A stretch of DNA of 8,557 nucleotides from Methanobacteriaceae archaeon (GCA_030681145.1 JAUXXK010000376.1:1-8557); one strand, 5' to 3'. Numbered from the stretch's first letter, positions 1 through 5,390 are shown. Notes: generated by a model not told the origin, from the sequence alone. Numbers and translations: made by a program.

Positions 1-302
1 ACTAGGGGGGTTTCTGTCATGGCGGCGTATCCAATATTTTCCTGCATTAAAGAGAAACCAGGGCCTGAAGTAGCAGTCATCCCTTTAACACCATTCCAAA
101 TAGCTCCAACTGCTGCTCCAAGAGCACCTATTTCATCTTCCATTTGAATAAATGCTCCTCCTTCTTGAGGCAATAGAATAGCCATATCTTCTGCAACTTC
201 AGTTGATGGTGTTATGGGGTACCCTGAAAAAAATCTACAGCCTGCTTTTATTGCTCCTCGGGCACAAGCTTCATTACCCTGAATGAAGTATTGTTCACTC
301 AT
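1..302 (-). CDS. korA: 2-oxoglutarate:ferredoxin oxidoreductase subunit alpha KorA (5' part, truncated by window edge)
   Basis: Only the first 100 codons are inside the window; the gene continues past base 1. The translation starts MSEQYFIQGNEACARGAIKAG and contains GYPITPSTEVAE, QMEDEIGALGAA and TATSGPGFSLMQENIGYAA. These are hallmarks of the alpha subunit of 2-oxoacid:ferredoxin oxidoreductases (pyrimidine-binding TPP domain). The enzyme interconverts 2-oxoglutarate and succinyl-CoA plus CO2 with ferredoxin. In hydrogenotrophic methanogens it runs reductively, making 2-oxoglutarate for glutamate at the end of the incomplete reductive TCA cycle. The ATG at 300-302 is well supported: GGAGG lies at 309-313, 6 bases upstream, and the start overlaps the end of korD by 8 bases (ATGAGTGA), implying translational coupling. 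The specific substrate rests on the small separate delta subunit upstream and on similarity to KorA; another 2-oxoacid oxidoreductase such as VOR is less likely but not excluded. Confidence 0.9.
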   Translation of the reverse strand, partial: MSEQYFIQGNEACARGAIKAGCRFFSGYPITPSTEVAEDMAILLPQEGGAFIQMEDEIGALGAAVGAIWNGVKGMTATSGPGFSLMQENIGYAAMTETPL

Positions 303-501
303 CTTCTCCCTCCACCTTTATGGCCTGTTCTGGGCACATTAATTCACATAATTTACATTTAGTACATATTTCTTGATTTTTAGGAACCGGGACGCGCATT
401 CCTCTTTTGTCAGATTTATTTGGGATTTCATAAACCTTTTTCGGACAAAATTCCGTACATATGTTACATCCCTTGCATAATTTCGGGTCTAAACTTATCA
501 T
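295..501 (-). CDS. korD: 2-oxoglutarate:ferredoxin oxidoreductase subunit delta KorD (2x[4Fe-4S] ferredoxin-like)
   Basis: This 68-residue protein is built around two CxxCxxCxxxCP motifs: Cys9, 12, 15, 19-Pro20 and Cys46, 49, 52, 56-Pro57. They should bind two [4Fe-4S] clusters. The inter-cluster loop (residues 20-45) is charged. Such a small ferredoxin-like polypeptide encoded directly before the alpha subunit is the delta subunit of the four-part archaeal 2-oxoacid oxidoreductases, passing electrons between the TPP site and external ferredoxin. Its stop overlaps the korA start by 8 bases, and the korA SD sits inside its last codons, so the two are one transcript. The start ATG at 499-501 has no clear SD; an upstream ATG at 513-515 is out of frame. 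The leader is short and AT-rich, so weakly led or leaderless translation is possible. Without korA it could be mistaken for a generic ferredoxin. Confidence 0.88.
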   Translation of the reverse strand: MISLDPKLCKGCNICTEFCPKKVYEIPNKSDKRGMRVPVPKNQEICTKCKLCELMCPEQAIKVEGEDE

Positions 502-623
502 GCCAATCTTTTCTCATTTTTTTATTTTTTATTAATCGACTTTTTTTTTAAATATTTAATTATTTTTTTTATAATTCTACTTATTATGAATCTTTTAAAA
601 CAAATATTTTACTCACAAATATT
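502..623. other. AT-rich gap between mptD and korD
   Basis: On the minus strand this should hold the korD promoter. TATA-like stretches occur (TTATAAAAA near 566-574 and AAATATTTAAAA near 547-558), but neither stands out from the background. There is no long T tract on the minus strand after the mptD stop, so read-through from mptD into korDA cannot be excluded. Confidence 0.3.
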
Positions 624-628
624 TTACT
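600..628. repeat. 14-base tandem direct repeat, period 15, across the mptD stop codon
   Basis: The sequence acaaatattttact occurs at 600-613 and again, identically, at 615-628. The second copy includes the mptD stop (624-626). It is AT-rich and may be chance or replication slippage; no function is evident. Confidence 0.5.
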
Positions 629-1010
629 TTAAATCCGTTATATACATTAGCGGATATTTTAATTCATCCACATATTCCATTTTTATATAGGCCTTTATTT
701 CATTAAATTCTGTTATAATATTAACATTTAACATGTCTCCACTTAGAGAAACATAGTCAAATTCTGTATTTAATTCTTCCAATTTTTTTCTATTTATTAC
801 AACATCAACTTGGACAACGCAGGGCTGTAACTCGAGTGATTGTTCTATAGATTTTTCCAACATTTCCACACTATTGATACTGACTGGGGTACCTATAAAT
901 TGATGAAAAAGTGCCCCCATACTTATTCCTCCTTCGAAAATAGCCCGCTCTCTTGAAGAAATATTGTTGAAATATTTTTTATTTACATCGATTCTTTGTT
1001 TTTTATCCAT
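624..1010 (-). CDS. mptD: archaeal dihydroneopterin aldolase MptD
   Basis: The 128-residue product matches the archaeal MptD family (formerly a DUF family), which is unrelated in sequence to bacterial FolB. MptD cleaves 7,8-dihydroneopterin to 6-hydroxymethyl-7,8-dihydropterin and glycolaldehyde, an early step of tetrahydromethanopterin synthesis in the cytosol. Family-like stretches are RERAIFEGGISMGALFHQFIGTP (residues 20-42, quoted in part), ELQPC (60-64) and the C-terminal YPLMYITDLK. From memory of the Methanocaldococcus jannaschii enzyme, its active-site Glu25, Gln61 and Tyr111 would correspond to Glu26, Gln62 and Tyr113 here. An in-frame TTG at 1025 would add five residues. I prefer the ATG at 1008-1010, because the TATA box at 1039-1047 would start transcription near 1017, downstream of that TTG. 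The gene lies between the sortase and korD with gaps on both sides, so co-location with kor may reflect order conservation rather than shared function. Confidence 0.85.
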   Translation of the reverse strand: MDKKQRIDVNKKYFNNISSRERAIFEGGISMGALFHQFIGTPVSINSVEMLEKSIEQSLELQPCVVQVDVVINRKKLEELNTEFDYVSLSGDMLNVNIITEFNEIKAYIKMEYVDELKYPLMYITDLK

Positions 1011-1038
1011 AAAATCACTTATCAAGTTAAATAATGTT

Positions 1039-1047
1039 ATTTATAAA
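1039..1047 (-). promoter_or_regulatory. TATA box, putative mptD promoter
   Basis: The minus strand reads TTTATAAAT here. With the usual archaeal spacing (start about 25-27 bases from the box centre) transcription would begin near 1016-1018, only a few bases before the ATG at 1010. The mRNA would be nearly leaderless, which argues against the TTG at 1025. It is a pattern match in AT-rich DNA. Confidence 0.45.
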
Positions 1048-1097
1048 ATAAAGTAAAATCTTTTTATTAATAAAGAATTTAATTTTTTTATTCAAAT

Positions 1098-1121
1098 TTT
1101 ATCATAAAGTTTTTTGATAAA
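1098..1121 (-). other. 7-bp inverted repeat just after the sortase stop
   Basis: TTTATCA (1098-1104) and TGATAAA (1115-1121) are perfect complements around a 10-base loop, starting 5 bases after the sortase stop codon. No long T tract follows on the minus strand, so this is at best a weak 3'-end hairpin. T-rich DNA does occur further on (1042-1063), overlapping the mptD promoter. Confidence 0.3.
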
Positions 1122-1125
1122 TCAA

Positions 1126-1848
1126 TTAAATTCCAAATATATTATTTATATTTGATAACTGTGTTGAAATAAATTCTGGAGGAATAGGGAATAAGTATCC
1201 CAATGTTAAAAATAGGCTTAAACCTATGGTTGCTATTAATAACCATATTTTGTCGTCATCTACTGGATAGAGATATGTTGCTGATAAACCCCCTATTAAA
1301 AAACCCAGAATAATGATTAAAGCATAATAACTCTGAGGATTATCATAGGTCAATATTTTCTGAAACGGATATATCTTTTTAAATTGGGCCTCCACTATTA
1401 AACGGTCTTTAGTAGATCCTAATGGGTGGCAAGTTATTAAAAATAATTTTTTACCTTGTTTTACCGAGATACGGTATGATGCAGGTACAACAAATGATCT
1501 ATTCACAATATATTCAACTTTACCTATCCCTGCCCAATCTAAAAATACTGTATCTCCTTTTTTTAATTTATCTAACTTTAAAAAAGGAGACCCATACAAT
1601 GTTCTATGCCCAAAAATAATCACGGTCCCTTTTCCTGGTTTATATGATTCTGGTTCGTGATATACCCCATAAGACACGGATTTGTTGTTTATTTTTTGAT
1701 TTATATCTAGAGATGGTATGGACACTATACTTGTTTTAGTAATATTATTTTCTACATTTATTTGGGATGCGTAGTAACTTACCTCTATTAAACAATAAAG
1801 AGATATGATGAACATTCCGGTTATGATTAAAATAGTTGATAATTTCAT
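1126..1848 (-). CDS. sortase (class E-like, peptidase C60) with two extra C-terminal membrane helices
   Basis: Sortases are membrane transpeptidases that cut a C-terminal sorting motif in secreted proteins and join them to the wall or another acceptor. This 240-residue protein has an N-terminal membrane anchor (about 5-27), an extracellular sortase fold (about 40-157) and two further hydrophobic helices (about 173-193 and 201-221). The catalytic triad is visible: His81 in IIFGHRT, Cys140 in FLITCHPLG, Arg149 in KDRLIV. TCHP followed by RLIV resembles class E/actinobacterial-type sortases more than SrtA or SrtB. The ATG at 1846-1848 has AAGGAT 4 bases upstream and a TATA box at 1891-1899. The gene directly downstream of a secreted protein ending in a TGxP sorting-type signal (2087-3013) suggests that protein is its substrate, though a terminator between them points to separate transcripts. 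The acceptor, presumably pseudomurein, is inference. Confidence 0.88.
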   Translation of the reverse strand: MKLSTILIITGMFIISLYCLIEVSYYASQINVENNITKTSIVSIPSLDINQKINNKSVSYGVYHEPESYKPGKGTVIIFGHRTLYGSPFLKLDKLKKGDTVFLDWAGIGKVEYIVNRSFVVPASYRISVKQGKKLFLITCHPLGSTKDRLIVEAQFKKIYPFQKILTYDNPQSYYALIIILGFLIGGLSATYLYPVDDDKIWLLIATIGLSLFLTLGYLFPIPPEFISTQLSNINNIFGI

Positions 1849-1890
1849 TTTATCCTTTTGAAAATTAGAATTTAATTTAATTTAATTTTT

Positions 1891-1899
1891 CTATATAAA
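1891..1899 (-). promoter_or_regulatory. TATA box, putative sortase promoter
   Basis: The minus strand reads TTTATATAG, close to the methanogen TATA consensus. The expected start point is near 1869, giving a leader of about 20 bases that holds the AAGGAT SD at 1853-1858. Position, spacing and SD agree, making this one of the better promoter calls in the window. Confidence 0.55.
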
Positions 1900-1928
1900 A
1901 AAGATATCTATTACTTTATATTCTTATT

Positions 1929-1940
1929 GAATATATATTC
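1929..1940. repeat. 12-bp perfect palindrome upstream of the sortase promoter
   Basis: GAATATATATTC is perfectly self-complementary and lies about 34 bases upstream of the sortase TATA box. It could be a regulator site, but an alternating AT core flanked by G and C arises easily by chance in such DNA. Confidence 0.25.
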
Positions 1941-2040
1941 TGTATTTTACTAAGAATCAGATTTTTTAATATTGAAATCTTTGAAGTATTTTATTTAAAA
2001 TAACTCTTAAAATAACTCGGATTAATTAGATATATCAAAA

Positions 2041-2069
2041 TAAATTAAAATAAAAATAAAAAAAAAATA
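2041..2069 (-). terminator. poly-T terminator after the secreted-protein gene
   Basis: On the minus strand, about 18 bases after the stop codon at 2087, there is T10, A, T5, A, T4 and more T-rich sequence. Runs of T on the sense strand are sufficient for intrinsic termination in archaea. This separates the secreted-protein gene from the sortase gene downstream. Confidence 0.6.
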
Positions 2070-2086
2070 GTTAATTTTTTCGTGTT

Positions 2087-3013
2087 TTAGCGCATGAATC
2101 TAGCGTATCCAATTCCTGCTACGGTAACCAATGCCCCAACTATGAATAGTCCGTATGGAACACCTGTTTCTTTACTAGGTACTGATTTAGTACTACTGGC
2201 AGCAGATGATTTTGGACAGCATAGGGATGGAGTTTTAGCTACAGATGAACTACTGCTGCTACTAATAGGATAAACATAGGTGTATACAAATCTTTCAGAA
2301 GCATCAGGTGCCATTACCACATTCCAAGCAGCTATATTTGTATTAACTGCCGTTTTGCTGTCAACAAATGCTTTAGGACTACTGTATACTAATTTAGAGT
2401 TCGTTGGAACTACTGGTGCTCTAACAATCCCATAAACCTTTTGATCATCATAATTGGTTAAACGGAATGTAAATGTACCTTTCCATTTTTTAATATCAAG
2501 GCTTGGATTTAATATTTCAAGTTCATTTGGCTGAAACCATGACCCCAATAAACCAGGTTCATTTATTAATGGCCAATAATTACCTTCATCAGAACCTTCT
2601 TTCGCTATGTAAGTGGGTATTCCTCCCATTTTACCAACAGCATTCAACTGGAAACAAACTGTTTTTGTTTCTCCGGCCTTAATAGGCCATCCATAATCTC
2701 CTCCTAACTCGGGAGATCGTGATTTAACCATTTTAACTGCAGTTGGTTTTGTCCCTGCTATACTCCAGTTAATGGTAGATCCTTCCGATAGACTACCCTG
2801 GTAAACATGACTCATTTTGAAGTACTGAACATGATTATTTGTATTCTTCACGGTAACTGCGATAGTAGCTGTTAAATCTGATATTTTATAACTTGTAGCA
2901 GCTGGGTCTTCTGAAACCCATGTTTCGGCTCCAGAAGATGTACTCAATTCAGTAATCCCAGAAAAAACCAGTATAGATACTATTAAAATTGCACAGATTT
3001 TTACTATATTCAT
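2087..3013 (-). CDS. secreted surface protein with C-terminal TGxP sorting-type signal
   Basis: I do not recognise a named family. With the start used here (308 residues) there is a Sec-type signal peptide (positively charged start, hydrophobic 5-19, probable cleavage near Ala29), then about 220 residues rich in beta-prone, Asn/Thr/Ser sequence resembling one or two beta-sandwich domains. A Ser-rich low-complexity linker follows (251-280, including seven consecutive Ser and a Cys-Cys pair). The end is TGVP (283-286), a hydrophobic helix (287-304) and a tail RFMR. TGxP-helix-basic tail is the layout of wall-sorting signals in adhesin-like proteins of Methanobacteriales, and a sortase gene is next downstream. 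ATG at 3017-3019 would add Met-Lys; the ATG at 3011-3013 lies 8 bases from GGGG (3022-3025), whereas the other lies only 2. A role as adhesin or wall component is inference. Confidence 0.75.
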   Translation of the reverse strand: MNIVKICAILIVSILVFSGITELSTSSGAETWVSEDPAATSYKISDLTATIAVTVKNTNNHVQYFKMSHVYQGSLSEGSTINWSIAGTKPTAVKMVKSRSPELGGDYGWPIKAGETKTVCFQLNAVGKMGGIPTYIAKEGSDEGNYWPLINEPGLLGSWFQPNELEILNPSLDIKKWKGTFTFRLTNYDDQKVYGIVRAPVVPTNSKLVYSSPKAFVDSKTAVNTNIAAWNVVMAPDASERFVYTYVYPISSSSSSSVAKTPSLCCPKSSAASSTKSVPSKETGVPYGLFIVGALVTVAGIGYARFMR

Positions 3014-3039
3014 TTTCATGACCCCTTTGTAGTATATAT

Positions 3040-3064
3040 CTATTTAAAAAAATAAAATTGTTTC
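3040..3064 (-). promoter_or_regulatory. possible BRE/TATA promoter of the secreted-protein gene, overlapping a T-rich tract
   Basis: The minus strand reads GAAACAATTTTATTTTTTT. CGAAAC followed by TTTTATTT resembles a TFB-responsive element plus TATA box, predicting a start near 3028 and a short leader containing AAAGGGG. The same T-rich stretch directly follows a 12-bp hairpin and may instead, or also, terminate the upstream transcript. Confidence 0.35.
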
Positions 3065-3094
3065 GGTTGATAGTTACCTCCCTAACCACCAACC
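3065..3094 (-). terminator. 12-bp RNA hairpin with GGGAGG loop, probable terminator or regulatory stem
   Basis: Read on the minus strand the arms are GGTTGGTGGTTA and TAACTATCAACC around a GGGAGG loop. All twelve positions pair, ten Watson-Crick and two G-U. On the plus strand those two positions would be A-C mismatches, so the structure fits minus-strand RNA. It lies 11 bases beyond the stop of the 3106-4488 gene and is followed 7 bases later by TTTTATTTTTTT, like a hairpin-plus-U-tract terminator. The loop sequence matches an SD but no start codon follows at a suitable distance. Confidence 0.55.
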
Positions 3095-3100
3095 AATTAA

Positions 3101-3120
3101 ACTATTTACCCGTAAATAGT
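3101..3120. repeat. 20-base palindromic stem-loop across a stop codon
   Basis: ACTATTTAC (3101-3109) and GTAAATAGT (3112-3120) are perfect complements around CC. The left arm contains the stop codon (3106-3108) of the 3106-4488 gene. With the hairpin at 3065-3094 it makes a double stem-loop at the 3' end of this transcript. Confidence 0.6.
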
Positions 3121-4488
3121 CCTTAATTCTTTAATCATCCAGTTAGGTGCCTGTTGGGTTGGAACTGTAAGAATTATGCTTTCTGAACTTTGTATCAAGA
3201 ACAGAACATCTTCTCTTGGAACCTCCAGTAGAACCAGATAATTGGCATCTAATTCACCTAAGTTAGATGATCTTTCGTAGTCTGATAATTTTATTCCGTA
3301 GTTTTGTAAGAGTGCTGAAGTTTCTGCCTGGTTAAAACCACCAGATGCTGCTGCTCTTAAAAGTTGTTCTACGTCAGTAGTGGTGGTTCTCGAACTTTCA
3401 CTAACAGAACTCATATCGTTTATACTTAATGACTGCCTATTTAATAAAGTCGCGTCAATTGTACCACTGTCTTTTGCTCTTAATATTGCTAATACTGTAG
3501 CTCCACTTATTTTAGGAGTTGATGATTCTACAGGAGCGGGTGCTGTTTCATTTGTAGTGTTATTTGCTGGTGCTGCAGCGTCCCCGGTTGTTTTCACATA
3601 AACATCCACCATATTCCCAACACTAATCAAACCACCTGCTGCTTGTAATCTGGATATCATTATAGGAACTGCAACAGTATCTGGAGTTTGAATTTCCATA
3701 TTTGCCAAAACAGTCGCATCCGCTTGTTTAACAAATGCTTGAGCATCGGCAACTTTCATAATAATATCTTTTTTCGTTTCTGAAGTTGGGGATTGGTTCT
3801 CTGTTATAGATTGAGTCGAATCTGTGGAATAAACTACAACAACTCTTCCGAATTTATCCTTTTTAGTCTTTATTTGTTGCGTTTGATAAACTCGCCAAGA
3901 ATTAGTGGCAGGACCAAGCACATCAACGGCTAAAACTTCTTCTGGGGTTGTTGCACCATTAATTTGATCTAGAAGCGTAGTTTTCTGAGGATCCGTAGCT
4001 AAAGGGCCTTTGAAATAAGATTCAATTTCACCTATTTTAATATCCTTTGCTCCTTGCATTGTTTGTTGGTATGGTTGATAAACCAAGAAATAATAAAGTG
4101 ATGCTATTAAAACTATCAATATAACTCCAAAAACAACTGCACCAATCAATGTTTTCTGATCATCGTCAGGAATTTTTCTTCCAAATCCACCAGATGCAAG
4201 CCCTGCAGCTCCTCCAGACCTTTTTTTAGGAGTAACTTTAGGCTTCAGCTTAGGCTTTGAACCATCTACTGGCTTTGGTTTAATTCGGGGTTTTGGCATA
4301 GGTCGGGGCATTTTCCGGGGGCTTTCATCCGATGCCTTAACATCCTTCTTGTCATTTTTTTTTCCAGACATTTTACCTACCAGATCTTTGATTTTGCCTC
4401 CCACGTCCCCTGACTCTTCATCAGGTTTCCTCAGATCTGGAGGTGTATCTTTACTATTTTTTTTGTTACCTTTCAACTTATCTAACAT
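3106..4488 (-). CDS. membrane-anchored envelope protein, DUF515-like, with CpaB/SAF-like extracellular region
   Basis: I believe this belongs to the archaeal DUF515 family, from memory and with moderate certainty. The 460-residue protein has a long cytoplasmic N-terminus that is disordered and very rich in Lys, Pro, Asp and Ser (about 1-110, with KP/MP repeats at 60-88). One membrane helix follows (about 114-137), then about 320 extracellular residues. In these, VAVPIMISRLQAAGGLISVG followed by NMVDVYV (273-298), ATVLAILR (330-337) and a late YLVLLEVPREDVLFLI (417-432) line up with the SAF and RcpC parts of the Flp pilus protein CpaB; this is my inference. An Ala/Asn/Thr/Pro linker (304-325) interrupts the region. 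The ATG at 4486-4488 overlaps the archaetidylserine synthase gene by 11 bases, so the two are co-transcribed; an in-frame GTG at 4497 would add three residues. Function is unknown. Confidence 0.72.
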   Translation of the reverse strand: MLDKLKGNKKNSKDTPPDLRKPDEESGDVGGKIKDLVGKMSGKKNDKKDVKASDESPRKMPRPMPKPRIKPKPVDGSKPKLKPKVTPKKRSGGAAGLASGGFGRKIPDDDQKTLIGAVVFGVILIVLIASLYYFLVYQPYQQTMQGAKDIKIGEIESYFKGPLATDPQKTTLLDQINGATTPEEVLAVDVLGPATNSWRVYQTQQIKTKKDKFGRVVVVYSTDSTQSITENQSPTSETKKDIIMKVADAQAFVKQADATVLANMEIQTPDTVAVPIMISRLQAAGGLISVGNMVDVYVKTTGDAAAPANNTTNETAPAPVESSTPKISGATVLAILRAKDSGTIDATLLNRQSLSINDMSSVSESSRTTTTDVEQLLRAAASGGFNQAETSALLQNYGIKLSDYERSSNLGELDANYLVLLEVPREDVLFLIQSSESIILTVPTQQAPNWMIKELRTIYG

Positions 4489-5206
4489 GTGGACCACTTT
4501 TTAGATTTGTGAATAAGGCCATAAATGGCATAAATATGATGTAAATCAAACTTATGATGAATAATACCTTTGCAGGAATGTTCATCAACATTATTTGGAT
4601 ATTTTGGGGCATACACACAGAAATTATTAATATCAAAATTATTAAAGCGGTTTTAACACTTTTTGGTTTAAAGTACTCAACTGTACTTATCATTAATACT
4701 GATGATAATGTCATGATTAATAACCCAGTTTCTGTTGTAAAAAGGCCACTAAGATAAAATGATGACAACAACAATGCAGTTGCAGGTATGGGTAACCCCA
4801 CAAATTTATCTTGGATGGTTCTCATATTTGATATCACATTGAACCTAGAGAGCCTTAATATACCACATATAACTATTAAGAGACTTACTATTATATTAAT
4901 GTATCGTATATCATTGGTTAAAGTGGCGAAATACAATAATATTCCCGGCGCAACACCAAAGGATATTATGTCACATAATGAATCAATATTTTTTCCAAAT
5001 CCAAACTTATCATCTCTATTTGTTTTTCGTGCAACCCACCCATCGACAGAATCAAAAATAACTGCAATTAATATAAATTGGGATGCAAGTATTAATTCTC
5101 CATTTATGGCCATTATTATTGATAAAAAACCAAAAGAGGCATTTCCGACAGAGAAAAGATCTGGAAGAGAAATATAATCTTTTATTTGAGTACTATCAAA
5201 ACTCAT
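4478..5206 (-). CDS. pssA: archaetidylserine synthase (CDP-alcohol phosphatidyltransferase family)
   Basis: This integral membrane enzyme transfers CDP-archaeol onto L-serine, giving archaetidylserine and CMP. The family signature is complete, using the start chosen here: Asp52-x2-Asp55-Gly56-x2-Ala59-Arg60, then Gly71-x3-Asp75-x3-Asp79, which bind the divalent metals and CDP group. IDSLCDIISFGVAPG after it is typical of the serine-specific branch. Several hydrophobic helices follow, and the 242-residue length fits. ATG at 5204-5206 has GAGG exactly 6 bases upstream (5213-5216); the ATG at 5218 has no SD. The decarboxylase for its product lies upstream at 5438-6100, and the 3106-4488 gene overlaps its 3' end. 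Methanothermobacter has a characterised enzyme of this type. The gap between AR and the second Gly is ten residues rather than the usual eight. Phosphatidylglycerol or inositol-type branches are less likely. Confidence 0.87.
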   Translation of the reverse strand: MSFDSTQIKDYISLPDLFSVGNASFGFLSIIMAINGELILASQFILIAVIFDSVDGWVARKTNRDDKFGFGKNIDSLCDIISFGVAPGILLYFATLTNDIRYINIIVSLLIVICGILRLSRFNVISNMRTIQDKFVGLPIPATALLLSSFYLSGLFTTETGLLIMTLSSVLMISTVEYFKPKSVKTALIILILIISVCMPQNIQIMLMNIPAKVLFIISLIYIIFMPFMALFTNLKSGPHVR

Positions 5207-5250
5207 TTTTTGCCTCATATATTTTTAAAATTCTTAATTTATTCATGATA

Positions 5251-5319
5251 TGATAAAATACACTAATCAAAATAAACAACTAATATTTTATCATAATTAA
5301 TTTAATATTCTAATATAAA
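5251..5319 (-). promoter_or_regulatory. candidate promoter region for the archaetidylserine synthase operon
   Basis: Two TATA-like elements face the gene: TTTATATTA (5311-5319), predicting a leader of about 80 bases, and TATTTTATCA (5251-5260), predicting one of about 20 bases that would still hold the GAGG SD. I cannot choose between them. Confidence 0.35.
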
Positions 5320-5328
5320 TATTAAATT
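5299..5328. repeat. 11-bp inverted repeat around a TATA-like element upstream of archaetidylserine synthase
   Basis: AATTTAATATT (5299-5309) and AATATTAAATT (5318-5328) are perfect complements separated by 8 bases. A minus-strand TATA-like TTTATATTA (5311-5319) lies in the middle, which is how a dimeric regulator site overlapping a promoter would look. The AT richness makes chance possible. Confidence 0.4.
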
Positions 5329-5390
5329 GTCTTTAAATGCTTTATTTAAAAATAAAGGGAATAAAATTAGATTATTGATAAAATGAATTC

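Noticed and set aside
600..628. CRISPR-like or satellite repeat
   Set aside because: There are only two copies of a 14-base AT-rich unit with a 1-base spacer. It is not an array.
1011..1025. TTG start five codons upstream for mptD
   Set aside because: The predicted transcription start (near 1017) lies downstream of it, and the ATG at 1010 gives a normal family length.
1422..1619. 65-codon plus-strand open frame opposite the sortase
   Set aside because: It is antisense to the catalytic Cys and His region of the sortase and has no recognisable features.
4788..5177. 129-codon open frame on the plus strand
   Set aside because: It lies wholly opposite the archaetidylserine synthase gene, which has full family motifs and a good SD. 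The antisense translation shows no family features and is a shadow of AT-rich coding sequence.
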